A stretch of DNA of 64,000 nt from Gammaproteobacteria bacterium (lineage in GTDB: Bacteria > Pseudomonadota > Gammaproteobacteria > Eutrophobiales > Eutrophobiaceae): NCBI GenBank assembly GCA_012103475.1, contig WLWS01000002.1, positions 485,234 to 549,233 of the forward strand. Reading direction: 5' to 3'. Shown piece after piece: positions 25,721 through 34,637 of the stretch. Under the pieces are notes generated by a model. That model made no database searches. It was not told the origin of the DNA and saw only the letters and a list, made by a program, of their open reading frames with translations. How positions within the stretch are numbered: position 1 is the first letter of the stretch; each line of letters opens with the position of its first letter. Both the position numbers and the translations under genes were made by a program.

Positions 25721-26761
25721 ATGTCAGTAAGTGACACTTCGCGCATGCGAAATTTCCCAAAAATTGAGTTGCATCGTCATCTGGATGGTTCGATACGCCA
25801 GCAAACGATAATTGATATAGCCCGGCGTCATAAACTTGATATCGATATCTCCGATCCAGCTGCACTGAAAAAACGTTCGACCGTAACTGAACCTATGCAG
25901 GATCTTGCTGCCGTTCTTGACGCTTTTGATATTATCCAGAAAGTCAGTTGTTCTTATGAAGCGATTAAGCGCATTGCATTTGAAAATGTAGAAGATGCTT
26001 TCTTTGATGGCATAAAACTCTGCGAGCTGAGATTCAGTCCCGCCTTTATCGCACTGGGTAAAGACATCGCTTACGATGAAATTATTGAGGGAGTCATCGA
26101 CGGCGTGGCAGCCGGTATGGATAAATATGATATTCAGATAGGCCTGATTACCATTGTTTCCCGTACTCTTGATTATGAAGCGAATAAGCAGGGCACAATC
26201 GAGGCCATCACTTATGCGCAAAAAGCAAAACACAGAATGGCCGACAGGATAGTCGGCTTTGATCTGGCGGATCTTGAAAACACCACTGAGCCTGAAGATT
26301 TTGTCGAGCTGGTGGAGATGGCACGGGATGCTGGTCTGGGTATTACTGTTCACAGTGGCGAAGATACCGACGCATCAGGAGTACAAAAGACTCTGGAGAT
26401 ATTAAAGCCTGATCGAATAGGGCATGGTGTCAATGCCTGGCAGGACAGAGATGTGGTTGAGTTACTGAAGGAACAAGACGTACTGCTGGAAATATGCCCG
26501 ACTTCCAACTGGCTCACCCAATGTGTACCGGTTCTTGCTGAACACCCTTTACCGGACTTTTTTCATGCTGGTGTCAAAGTCAGCCTGAATTCGGATGATC
26601 CGCAATTAATGGACATCGACCTGACTCACGAATACGAAATCGCCCGGCAAACTTTCGGGTTTAGCAATGAAGATCTGCTGAAAATGAATCTCTATGCTCT
26701 GGAGAAGTCTTTTCTACCTGCCGAGATAGGCAAGGCTGTACAAAAGCAGTTCTTTACATAA
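25721..26761 (+). CDS. add: Adenosine deaminase
   Basis: A 346-aa adenosine/adenine deaminase family enzyme. Zinc ligands and active site: ELHRHLDGS (about 17-25, HxH), TVHSGEDTD, RIGHGVNAW and LNSDDPQLM. ELRFSP is also typical. The SGED and HLDGSIR forms favour adenosine over adenine deaminase. It yields inosine for DeoD. Possible starts are ATG 25721 and ATG 25745; the latter would begin MRNFPKIELHRH. Separated from the SDR gene by 19 bases, so in the same run. Confidence 0.92.
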   Translation: MSVSDTSRMRNFPKIELHRHLDGSIRQQTIIDIARRHKLDIDISDPAALKKRSTVTEPMQDLAAVLDAFDIIQKVSCSYEAIKRIAFENVEDAFFDGIKLCELRFSPAFIALGKDIAYDEIIEGVIDGVAAGMDKYDIQIGLITIVSRTLDYEANKQGTIEAITYAQKAKHRMADRIVGFDLADLENTTEPEDFVELVEMARDAGLGITVHSGEDTDASGVQKTLEILKPDRIGHGVNAWQDRDVVELLKEQDVLLEICPTSNWLTQCVPVLAEHPLPDFFHAGVKVSLNSDDPQLMDIDLTHEYEIARQTFGFSNEDLLKMNLYALEKSFLPAEIGKAVQKQFFT

Positions 26762-26803
26762 GACTAGGCCCAAATCACCCATATTCAGGGGAAGCAGAAA
26801 ATC

Positions 26804-27178
26804 ATGTGGTTAACACAGACTGATGAGTCCAGGCCAGCCATAGTGACAGATACAGGTGAGCGTCTGTTTGAACTGATAGGCGCTGACGAGAAGCTGGGTA
26901 GTTCAAAACTACAAAGCCTTGCACTTTCTGTCATCCCTGCAGGTAAGCACTCAGCCGCGCATTATCACAAAGCTTCTGCAGAAGTTTTATATATCCTGCA
27001 GGGCAGTGGTGAGCTGCACGTAGATGAAAATAAATATTCTGTGGAAACGGGCAATGTCATTTTACTTGAGCCGAATGAAGTCCATAGTTTGTACAATAAA
27101 AGTGATGAGTATGACTTGAAATTACTGGCTATAACGGCACCGCCCTGGCGCGCCAGCGATGCTTACGCGGTCGATTAA
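26804..27178 (+). CDS. Small cupin protein
   Basis: A 124-aa single cupin. The first cupin motif is in HSAAHYHKASAEVLYILQGSGEL (about 46-69) with two histidines and a glutamate that can bind metal; the second is GNVILLEPNEVHSLYN (about 83-98). Cupins this size can be enzymes, isomerases or ligand sensors, so no activity is assigned. It lies 42 bases after adenosine deaminase in the purine run. Because a bicupin (UGlyAH) and other cupins act in ureide catabolism, a link is conceivable, but the protein is only half that size. Confidence 0.8.
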   Translation: MWLTQTDESRPAIVTDTGERLFELIGADEKLGSSKLQSLALSVIPAGKHSAAHYHKASAEVLYILQGSGELHVDENKYSVETGNVILLEPNEVHSLYNKSDEYDLKLLAITAPPWRASDAYAVD

Positions 27179-27193
27179 GCGGAACAATACTCA

Positions 27194-28021
27194 ATGTTTA
27201 AACGAAATATACCTGACGGGAACGAGAATACTGCGCTGACAAATCAGGAAGGTATGCGTGATAATATCGACGCCTACAGCGTAGTTGAACGAAATCCCGG
27301 TAGACGGGGCCCTTTCAAGATCATCATCTTCATTATCGCGATCTTCATCGCTTACCATATTTTTAGTCCGGTAAAGCTGTCTCTCAATACAGAGATCAAA
27401 AAACGCGAGGCAAGCGTAGAAAAATCAGAGAAGAAGCCGATGAAGGTCTTAGCAGACATAGATTCTGTTCACCAAATTGTCTCTAATGGGCGGCTTGAAG
27501 CACTTACGGAAATCCTCCAGAAAATTGATCGCTCCGAAATTAATCGAGTAGAAAACGGAATGACGCCGATTATGCTGGCTGCATCTAAAGGAAACGTGGA
27601 AATGATTGATTTACTATACACGCAGGGCGCAGATCCAAATAAGAGAGGCTCGATGGATCGAACTGCCTTGCAATATGCGACTGAAAAAAATCACTACGAG
27701 GCAGCAAAGCGCTTGCTCAGTTATGGTGCTGACATCGACGCCTACGATAATGGTCGCCTGACGTCATTGACCATGGCGGCAAACCGTGGACATAGCAAAC
27801 TCGCTTTGTTATTGGTCAAAAAGGGCGCTGATCCAAATATTCAACATTCACAGGGCTGGACCGCGTTAATCGATGCCACAATACGAAATGACGAAGGCCT
27901 TGTTCGGGCCTTACTTGCTGCAGGAGCGGATAAAAACATTAAGATGAAAAATGGTATGAAGGCACTCGATTACGCTATTCAATATAATCATAAGAAAATG
28001 TCTAGACTCCTGAGCCAATAA
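27194..28021 (+). CDS. Membrane-anchored ankyrin-repeat protein
   Basis: A 275-aa protein with one predicted transmembrane segment near residues 38-58 (IIIFIIAIFIAYHIF) and ankyrin repeats from about residue 120 on: GMTPIMLAASKGNVEMI, DRTALQYATEKNHYEAAKRLL, LTSLTMAANRGHSKLALLL, GWTALIDATIRNDEGLVRALL and GMKALDYAIQYNHKKMSRLL. That is about four to five repeats, probably displayed in the periplasm. Ankyrin repeats bind proteins; the partner is unknown. The gene starts 15 bases after the cupin gene, suggesting co-transcription, though it has no evident enzymatic role in purine use. Confidence 0.85.
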   Translation: MFKRNIPDGNENTALTNQEGMRDNIDAYSVVERNPGRRGPFKIIIFIIAIFIAYHIFSPVKLSLNTEIKKREASVEKSEKKPMKVLADIDSVHQIVSNGRLEALTEILQKIDRSEINRVENGMTPIMLAASKGNVEMIDLLYTQGADPNKRGSMDRTALQYATEKNHYEAAKRLLSYGADIDAYDNGRLTSLTMAANRGHSKLALLLVKKGADPNIQHSQGWTALIDATIRNDEGLVRALLAAGADKNIKMKNGMKALDYAIQYNHKKMSRLLSQ

Positions 28022-28101
28022 ATCTGGAAAGCGACAGACACCATGAGTCAATTATCTTGCACCGAATACATACAAATCTGTCCTGCAAGAGAGAGCTGAT
28101 T

Positions 28102-29439
28102 ATGTTCAGGAAAACAAAAATCATTCTGCTGATAAATCTCGCTAGCCTGTTTTTCCTCTCCTGCCCTCCAATTGTCGTTGCTGATCAGCTTCGGAATGCG
28201 ATTGATCAGGATTACGCTTATCTGGATGTCCTCTTCAAATACTTCCATGCTCACCCTGAGCTTTCCATGCAGGAAGTAGAAACCTCAAAGCGACTTTCAC
28301 AGGAGATCGAAGCGCTCGGATTCAAGATGACAAGAAATATCGCCAAAACAGGATTCGTCGGCCTTATGAAAAACGGAGACGGTCCGACAGTGATGATTCG
28401 GGCCGATATGGACGGCCTGCCTATAGAGGAAAAGTCCGGTCTTAGTTACGCATCTAATAATCGTCAGATAAATCTGCGTGGCGAAGAAGTTCCGGTGATG
28501 CATGCCTGTGGTCATGATATGCATATGACCGCACTGGTAGGTACAGCGCGTCGTCTTGCCGCAATGAAAGATCAATGGCGTGGCACATTGATGCTACTTG
28601 GTCAGCCTGCAGAAGAGGCAGAGGGCGGGGCTGAAGCCATGATAAAAGACAGGCTCTATGAACGTGTTGGACGACCGGATTACGCACTTGCCCTGCATGT
28701 TAATTCGAACACGGTGGCAGGTAATGTGTATTTTGCCGATGGTCTGATGTATTCAAGCGCGGACACAGTACGAATCACAATTAATGGTGTTGGTACTCAC
28801 GGAGCCGCACCGCACAACGGCAAAGACCCGATTGTAATTGGCTCGCAGATTGTGATGGCCTTGCAGACAATCGTGTCTCGCGAAATCTCGCCACTTCAGC
28901 CCGCCGTTATTACTGTCGGCTCTTTTCATTCGGGCGATGCTCCTAACGTTATTTCCGATAAAGCAGTACTCGAACTCAGCGTTCGTGCAAATAGCGAAGA
29001 GGTGAGAACATACCTTCTTGATAGTATTGAACGGGTAGCCATTAATACAGCAAGAACCGCCGGAGTCTCAGAAAATAGCCTGCCTGAAATATTTATTTAC
29101 ACAGATGGGGTGCCAACCATGATCAATGATGCCGCGCTGGCACAACGACTTCGCCCTGTGCTGACGAAGACAATGGGGAAATCCCGGGTTCTGCCCTTTG
29201 TTCAGAAGGATATGATTGCTGAAGATTTCCCCTGGTTAGTGAGGGTCAAGCCGGCTATTCCGAGTGTGTATTTTTCTGTAGGTGGGACTAGCCGGGAAGT
29301 TTTAGATGTTGCCGCAGCAGGTGGCAGGCCGGTAGCTGATCATCATTCAGCCCTGTTTAAAATTGATCCTGAGCCCTCAATTAAAACCGGAGTGGAAGTC
29401 ATGACTAACGCGGCTATGGAGTTATTTGCAAAGCCGTAA
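28102..29439 (+). CDS. M20 family amidohydrolase, exported (hippurate hydrolase/aminoacylase type)
   Basis: A 445-aa M20D metallo-amidohydrolase. A Sec signal (IILLINLASLFFLSCPPIVVA) is followed by HAHPELSMQE, IRADMDGLPI (Asp), MHACGHDMHMTALVG (Cys/His metal site) and GQPAEEAEGGAEAMI (Glu), plus HGAAPHNGKDP in the lid domain and HHSALFKID at the end. These enzymes release acyl or amide groups. Start 28102 is preceded by a GAGAG ribosome site and removes a leader without signal character. This is not the allantoate amidohydrolase subgroup by motif, so I do not assign it to the ureide route, though it closes the plus-strand run. Confidence 0.85.
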   Translation: MFRKTKIILLINLASLFFLSCPPIVVADQLRNAIDQDYAYLDVLFKYFHAHPELSMQEVETSKRLSQEIEALGFKMTRNIAKTGFVGLMKNGDGPTVMIRADMDGLPIEEKSGLSYASNNRQINLRGEEVPVMHACGHDMHMTALVGTARRLAAMKDQWRGTLMLLGQPAEEAEGGAEAMIKDRLYERVGRPDYALALHVNSNTVAGNVYFADGLMYSSADTVRITINGVGTHGAAPHNGKDPIVIGSQIVMALQTIVSREISPLQPAVITVGSFHSGDAPNVISDKAVLELSVRANSEEVRTYLLDSIERVAINTARTAGVSENSLPEIFIYTDGVPTMINDAALAQRLRPVLTKTMGKSRVLPFVQKDMIAEDFPWLVRVKPAIPSVYFSVGGTSREVLDVAAAGGRPVADHHSALFKIDPEPSIKTGVEVMTNAAMELFAKP

Positions 29440-29441
29440 TT

Positions 29442-30305
29442 TCATGTTTCTTTTTTTGCCAGTTGTTCAATACTTGATTTGTACTTGCCGATCTTCTTAA
29501 TAAACCTGCTTCTTTGCTTGTCATCCAGATTAGATAGTATTTCCGATATTGATTCGGACAGGACTTGAATATTGTGTTCCAAGGTCATTTGATATTCTTT
29601 GCTTCGATTTTCGTCTCGCTGCCGGTAGGAATCTACAATGGCCTGTTGCCAACCTGGTTTGCGGTCCAGTAGTTCTTTAATATTCTCAAGCCACAATTCC
29701 CGATCTTCCAGCCAGGGTATGTCGAATCGTCGCATTGACTCAGCGGCTCGTTGTAATGTTTGTTTTTGTTCCTTATTGAGCTTCCCGCTAAATCGGCGAA
29801 GGTTTTTTGACAGTCTCTTATAATTGTCCTCGGTGTAGTCTTTATCGTTTCGTTTTAAATATTCATCTCTGTATTCCTGCTGCTTGTCCATTAGTGAGGT
29901 CTTAAAATCAGCAATTTGTTCGTTGTTCATGGATTCTCCCATTTCCAACGACAGCTGCAGCAGTCTGAATTCAATTCTGTCAACGGCCTGTCTAACTTCA
30001 GACATCCAGCTTCGTACCGTTTCCGGAGCGACAGGTTCTTTCAGGTCCATTTCTATTCTGTCGAGGAATTCAATGTATCCCGCAAGCTCTTCCTCTCTGT
30101 GCCAGCTTAATAAGGGGTCCAGCCGTATTTTTAGTAATTCTTTCTGCTCACTATTCAGATCGACGTAACTGCCCATATACCACGGTATTAGCCAGTCCAG
30201 CTGGTTATAGGTAAAGGAAGTGCTACATGCGCCCGGCAGCATGCACAGTAATAGTCCACTTACACGAAGAAGCGATTTGAAGCTGGAAGATTTGTCAGCA
30301 AACAT
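29442..30305 (-). CDS. DUF6279 lipoprotein
   Basis: A 287-aa lipoprotein of the DUF6279 family. The signal ends in LPGACS, with the lipid-bearing Cys at about residue 27. YNQLDWLIPWYMGSYVDLN follows directly, a conserved start of the mature region, and the remainder is mostly charged helices (coiled-coil-like). The function of the family is not established. Its 3' end faces the M20 gene with only 2 bases between stops, and its 5' end is divergent from the CPA2 antiporter. Confidence 0.8.
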   Translation of the reverse strand: MFADKSSSFKSLLRVSGLLLCMLPGACSTSFTYNQLDWLIPWYMGSYVDLNSEQKELLKIRLDPLLSWHREEELAGYIEFLDRIEMDLKEPVAPETVRSWMSEVRQAVDRIEFRLLQLSLEMGESMNNEQIADFKTSLMDKQQEYRDEYLKRNDKDYTEDNYKRLSKNLRRFSGKLNKEQKQTLQRAAESMRRFDIPWLEDRELWLENIKELLDRKPGWQQAIVDSYRQRDENRSKEYQMTLEHNIQVLSESISEILSNLDDKQRSRFIKKIGKYKSSIEQLAKKET

Positions 30306-30425
30306 GATATGTTTATAACGCGTCTTGGAGATCTACATCAAACTATTTTTCGTTTGGTGTTTCGGTCAGTCTCTTTCAATCGCCACAATGACGAAAAGCC
30401 ATAACTTTTCTACAGAAAAGATTCG

Positions 30426-32981
30426 ATGCATGAAATAGCCTTAGACCTGTTAATTTTACTCGGCGGAATCTGGCTGGTCGCCATAACATTGCGTCCGCTT
30501 GGTCTGCCAACAGTCATGGGTGAGCTCATCGTAGGCGTTGTCGTCGGCCCGGCTGTACTTGGCTTGATTGAACCCAGTGAAGCGATTCAGTTACTGGCGG
30601 AAATAGGCATCTTCTTCCTCATGTTTCATGCTGGGGTGGAGACACAACCACTGGAGTTCTACGATGCCCTGAAGCGCTCGCTCGGAGTCGCCATCGTCGG
30701 CGCTATCGTTCCGTTTTCGGTGAGTTTTTCCGTCGCCCTTATTTTCGGCCTTGATTATATCGGCGCGACATTCGTCGGTTTGACAATGACGGCGACTGCT
30801 GTGGTGATTACACTTACCTGTCTTAAGGACTTAAAGCTTGCTAACACTCGTATGGCACGGATTATTATCGCCAGTTGTGTCATTGATGATCTGATCACCC
30901 TGATTTTTTTCGGCGTGTTGCTGGGACTGCTGTCAGGGGGTACTTTCGAACCGCTGAGTGTCGTGATCACTTTGTTAAAGGTGATAGCATTTTTCGCAGT
31001 CTCACTGGTGCTGGGCAGATATCTTTATCCACGTTTAACTCTGCCTTTTCGCTCGGAAGGTGGCAAGGGGTTTACCTTTATTCTTCTCATTGCGTTTGGT
31101 GCGGGCTTATTTGCAGAAGCAATTGGTCTACAAATGATTCTGGGTGCTTATCTCGCTGGTTTGTTTTTTGAAGACAAGGTCGCTCATCCGAATCTGGTCA
31201 GAGTAGTAAAGGACAGAGCTTATGGCATTGCCTATTCATTTCTCGGGCCAATCTTTTTCATGACTTTGGGATTTTCCATTAGCTTTGATATCGGTGCCTC
31301 CAGCGTGGCCTTCATTGTCATACTTACATTGGCGGTGATTATTGGTCAGATTCTGAGCGCAGGTGGTATGGCTCTGCGCATGGGACTGCCTGCAGGAGAG
31401 GCCCTTACCGTCGGTGTCGGCATGTGTGGCCGGGCCGAAATGGCTTTTATACTGGCTGCCCTGGCTTTGGCTCAGGGCGCAATCGACCAACCGGTGTTTA
31501 CGGTTCTTATTCTGACAGCCTTTACACTCAACCTGTTTACACCCATGGCTCTGAAAGGCTGTGCAGCTTTACTCAAAGGGAGAGCCGTACGCCAGTCCGA
31601 TGCCACCAAAGGCATTGTTCAACTGGATACTTTCGCGGAACCGCTGCTACAGGAACGTTACGATGAGAAACTCATGCGTAGCCTGCCCGATCTGAGTGAT
31701 ACGGTGGTCGTCTATAAATACGGGCCGGAGGTAGATTCGCTACTGGTCGAGTTTGCCAGTCGACATTTACCCATAGTCATCATTGAAGACGATGAAAGTG
31801 TGGCGCGACGCTTACATACACGTGGAGAGCGAGTTGTTTTTGCCTCGCTTACCGAAGAACATCTGGATATTAATCCACTGATTGCAGCAAAAGCACTTAT
31901 CGCCAATGGCGAAGATGAATACAACGCGATGTTCTGTATGAGTGCGCGGGAGCTGGACTTCGCCGGGCCGATTGTGGCGATGGTGGAGAACCCGAACCGG
32001 CGCGCACCAATGCAACTGGCTGGCGCGACAGTAGCTTTTACACCGAATCACGTACTCGCAGCGAGCATTGCTGTGCGCGCGAGCGATCGTATTGGCCCGC
32101 GTATTACCGGTGTGCGTCCGCTAAAACATTTACTGGAGGTGGCTGAAGTACGTGTGCATGAGCACAGCCCCTTGCTTGGCAAGACTATTGAAGAGTCCAT
32201 TCATGCCGGCAGTGGTGCACAGATAGTCGCACAATGGCGAGACGGTGGTCTCGATTCTCCGCCAGCGACGGATCAGGCACTGAGCGCTGGTATGCTGCTG
32301 GTTGCGGCCGGTAGTCCTGACAGTATCAAACGCCTGAGTGAGGTTGGTCACCCGATCTCAGCAGAAGGCACTATTGTTGTGGTTGGTTTCGGAGATGTCG
32401 GCAGCAAATTGGTGGAGATGCTAAAAGACGCTGAGGAAGACGTTCTCGTGATTGATGAAAGCGGTCAGCCGGGCGTTGATGTTGTTGGTGAAGCACTGGA
32501 CACACGGGTGCTTGAGAACGCCGAAGTGGCAAAAGCGAGGGTACTGATTTTAGCATGTGAAAATGACAGTGCCACTATCCTTGCGGCAACAGTGGCGCGG
32601 GATTTTGCACCGGACGTGCCTATCATTGCCTGCGCCATACTTGAAGAAAATGTCGGTCGCATTCAGCAGGCCGGTGCCGATTTTGCTTTGTCGGTGAGCG
32701 AGGTAGCCGGTCAGTTACTGGCTCATCACGTACTTGGTGAGGAAATAACTCAGCAGGCCCGGATAAAACTGGTCAAAGTCAGTGCTGAACGTCTGGCGGG
32801 CAGTCATCCGCAGCAGGCGAACATACGCGAGCATACCGGTTGCACGGTTATCGCTGTCGAACGGGAGGGAGAAATACTAATGGAAGTCCCTGAATCTTTT
32901 CGACTCAGGGAAAGTGACGCACTTTACATCTGCGGAATGGTTGAATCCTTCGATCGCTATTATGAGATGTTTAGTACTTAA
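30426..32981 (+). CDS. CPA2 monovalent cation:proton antiporter with regulatory domains (Kef-like)
   Basis: An 851-aa Kef-type cation/proton antiporter or glutathione-gated K+ efflux relative. The N-terminal about 390 residues have some 12 hydrophobic segments with GELIVGVVVGPAVLGL, GADIFAEAIGLQ-type loops and GVGMCGRAEMAFIL. A cytoplasmic part follows with a degenerate nucleotide-binding domain, a TrkA-C-like segment, then a TrkA-N Rossmann domain (VVVGFGDVGSKLVEML, about 660-675) and a final TrkA-C domain. Its last bases overlap the stop of the convergent ureidoglycolate lyase gene (shared TTAA). Transport of potassium or sodium is inferred from family only. Confidence 0.88.
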   Translation: MHEIALDLLILLGGIWLVAITLRPLGLPTVMGELIVGVVVGPAVLGLIEPSEAIQLLAEIGIFFLMFHAGVETQPLEFYDALKRSLGVAIVGAIVPFSVSFSVALIFGLDYIGATFVGLTMTATAVVITLTCLKDLKLANTRMARIIIASCVIDDLITLIFFGVLLGLLSGGTFEPLSVVITLLKVIAFFAVSLVLGRYLYPRLTLPFRSEGGKGFTFILLIAFGAGLFAEAIGLQMILGAYLAGLFFEDKVAHPNLVRVVKDRAYGIAYSFLGPIFFMTLGFSISFDIGASSVAFIVILTLAVIIGQILSAGGMALRMGLPAGEALTVGVGMCGRAEMAFILAALALAQGAIDQPVFTVLILTAFTLNLFTPMALKGCAALLKGRAVRQSDATKGIVQLDTFAEPLLQERYDEKLMRSLPDLSDTVVVYKYGPEVDSLLVEFASRHLPIVIIEDDESVARRLHTRGERVVFASLTEEHLDINPLIAAKALIANGEDEYNAMFCMSARELDFAGPIVAMVENPNRRAPMQLAGATVAFTPNHVLAASIAVRASDRIGPRITGVRPLKHLLEVAEVRVHEHSPLLGKTIEESIHAGSGAQIVAQWRDGGLDSPPATDQALSAGMLLVAAGSPDSIKRLSEVGHPISAEGTIVVVGFGDVGSKLVEMLKDAEEDVLVIDESGQPGVDVVGEALDTRVLENAEVAKARVLILACENDSATILAATVARDFAPDVPIIACAILEENVGRIQQAGADFALSVSEVAGQLLAHHVLGEEITQQARIKLVKVSAERLAGSHPQQANIREHTGCTVIAVEREGEILMEVPESFRLRESDALYICGMVESFDRYYEMFST

Positions 32982-33490
32982 ACCCCGGAATTAATATCTA
33001 CCGTACGTATTTCCGAATCTGAAAACCAGTATTCATCGCAATTCTTATCATCAGCAGCACGATCAATCACAATAAATTCCGATTCTTCATCGAGCGCAAG
33101 TAAGGGATGATGCCAGGTGCCACGATGATAGTTCACGCCCTGTCGGCCATGGGCAATGAAGGCTTTAATCTTTGCGTGTTCAAGCTTCTCAGCAGGTGGC
33201 GCGACGATAACGAGATAAGACCGGTTATCAATGGGGAAGAAGGCCTGACTGGAAAGTGAGTGGCGTTCAAGTAAACGGATACTGAAAGGCAGGGCAAGTG
33301 GCTTTGCCCGGAAAATACTCACGCTAGGTCGGCCACCGTGTTCCAACAGGTCAAGCTGAGCAAGATCATTAAAACGCAAGGTCGTACCCTGATTAATTTC
33401 GATTGCCTCGCCTCCCGTCTCAATAACATCACCAAATTCAGAAAAATTCTCGGCATTAAGCTTGGATACAGATATTGTCTTGCTGCTCAC
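32978..33490 (-). CDS. allA: Ureidoglycolate lyase
   Basis: A 170-aa AllA-family protein that splits ureidoglycolate into glyoxylate and urea. Motifs include FGDVIETGG near the N-terminus, ISIFRAK-type and LLERH (about 80), FFPID, AFIAHGRQGVNYHRGTWHHPLLAL (about 120-145) with the active-site histidines, and FIVIDRA. Its start overlaps the stop of the second allantoicase half by 4 bases, so the three genes 34484-32978 form a translationally coupled unit. Order matches the pathway: allantoicase product goes to this enzyme. Confidence 0.92.
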   Translation of the reverse strand: MSSKTISVSKLNAENFSEFGDVIETGGEAIEINQGTTLRFNDLAQLDLLEHGGRPSVSIFRAKPLALPFSIRLLERHSLSSQAFFPIDNRSYLVIVAPPAEKLEHAKIKAFIAHGRQGVNYHRGTWHHPLLALDEESEFIVIDRAADDKNCDEYWFSDSEIRTVDINSGV

Positions 33491-33978
33491 GACTTTGCGG
33501 GATTTCCAAAAAACCGGACGCGTGATAAACCGCCATCAGGATGAATGTTGATACGAAGATGAGTGACTAAACCGGTCTCGGCAATTTCGGCTTTAAAAAA
33601 GTGCTGATGATCCATTTGCAGAGTCTGTGGAGCCAGCAATTCATCCCAGTAAAGACTTCGAGGCGCCAGGTTTTCATCACAATCACCAGGGAGGTAAGCC
33701 GAATTAATAGATAACTGGTGTGGGAAATTTCCTTTGAAGTGCGCCGTGTCAATTTCGATTACTTCGATGATTCCGGCCTGTCCCAGTTTGATGATCACCC
33801 AGTCATAACCGGGTTCGCGTCGTCGCCGCGTTTCCCAGCCGTCACCCATATCTCTCCCGCGACCTGATTTTAATAAATTATGAATTGAGCCGTAATGTGC
33901 ATCATTACACTCAAGTGCTTTCCCACCATTTTCATTTGAGGATAGCTCAAGCAAATTGTCTGGTATCTCCGGGCTCAC
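33487..33978 (-). CDS. alc: Allantoicase, C-terminal repeat domain as a separate protein
   Basis: A 163-aa protein matching the second half of allantoicase, the enzyme that cleaves allantoate to ureidoglycolate and urea. It shows ENGGKALECNDAHYGSIHNLL, MGDGWETRRRREPGYDWVIIKLG, IEIDTAHFKGNFP, ADHQHFF-type and INIHPDGGLSRVRFFG, each matching domain 2 of one-chain allantoicases (usually about 330-340 aa). The start is GTG 33978, overlapping the stop of the first half as GTGA, with GGAGAG 8 bases upstream as ribosome site. So the enzyme is coded by two coupled genes in different frames. A single-base error in sequence is the alternative. Confidence 0.9.
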   Translation of the reverse strand: MSPEIPDNLLELSSNENGGKALECNDAHYGSIHNLLKSGRGRDMGDGWETRRRREPGYDWVIIKLGQAGIIEVIEIDTAHFKGNFPHQLSINSAYLPGDCDENLAPRSLYWDELLAPQTLQMDHQHFFKAEIAETGLVTHLRINIHPDGGLSRVRFFGNPAKS

Positions 33979-34484
33979 GACTGTAACTCTCCATAGACTC
34001 TGAATCTGGCAACGCCCCCGTCAGGAAATATATTCAGCTTCAGATGGGTGACCATGTCATTTGCCTCAATATCGAAAATATTATGACTATCGCCTTTGAC
34101 AGGATGGGGGGTCATTAACTCGGTCCAGGCACTGTTTTCGTCCACTTCCGACTCAGAGACACAGGCTTCTACGGAGGCGACCGGTGGGTAATTACCAGTA
34201 AAGTAGCTGGTGTCGATATCAATAGCGTGAATAATGCCGGCTCCAGCCAGACGAACAATGCAGTAGTCAAAGCCATGATAGCGCTTGCGACGACTTTCCC
34301 AGCCATCCATCCATTTGCCATGCTCATCATAAACTTCGTCCTTCCATTGTGGATCACCGGGCGCCAGCATTCTGGCTTTATCTGCGAAAAAATCATCGCT
34401 GGCAAAAAGTGCGAGCGCACCATTAGCTGAATCGGCGAGATTTACGTAACGTTCTTTTAAATTTTCGAGAGTTGATGAGGACAA
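33975..34484 (-). CDS. alc: Allantoicase, N-terminal repeat domain as a separate protein
   Basis: A 169-aa protein matching the first half of allantoicase. It contains NLADSANGALALFASDDFFADK, GKWMDGWESRRKRYHGFDYCIVRLA, IDIDTSYFTGNYPP, SHNIFDIEAND and LNIFPDGGVARFRVYGE, all typical of domain 1. The two halves show the same internal repeat pattern as the one-chain enzyme (GxWMDGWESRR / GDGWETRRR). It ends right after YGE, where domain 2 would begin. The stop overlaps the GTG of the downstream half. The first gene of the minus-strand ureide unit; promoter lies in the 153-base gap to the hydroxylase gene. Confidence 0.92.
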   Translation of the reverse strand: MSSSTLENLKERYVNLADSANGALALFASDDFFADKARMLAPGDPQWKDEVYDEHGKWMDGWESRRKRYHGFDYCIVRLAGAGIIHAIDIDTSYFTGNYPPVASVEACVSESEVDENSAWTELMTPHPVKGDSHNIFDIEANDMVTHLKLNIFPDGGVARFRVYGELQS

Positions 34485-34637
34485 TTTTCTTAGAGCTCAG
34501 ATATTTTGTAGATATTATAAAACGGTCGAATCAAGCAGACAGCGGATTGTATCAATTCTGACTCGCTTTGTATCCAATGGACTCAGTTCTGCAGTATCAT
34601 TGTGCGTGCTGAGCAACAGAAACCGGCAAATAATTAA

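Noticed and set aside
28102..29439. Reading the M20 enzyme as allantoate amidohydrolase (AllC)
   Set aside because: It has the hippurate/aminoacylase motif set and a Sec signal; allantoicase is already present for allantoate.
32978..32981. Shared TTAA stop of the CPA2 and allA genes
   Set aside because: Convergent stop overlaps of this type are common and have no clear regulatory meaning.
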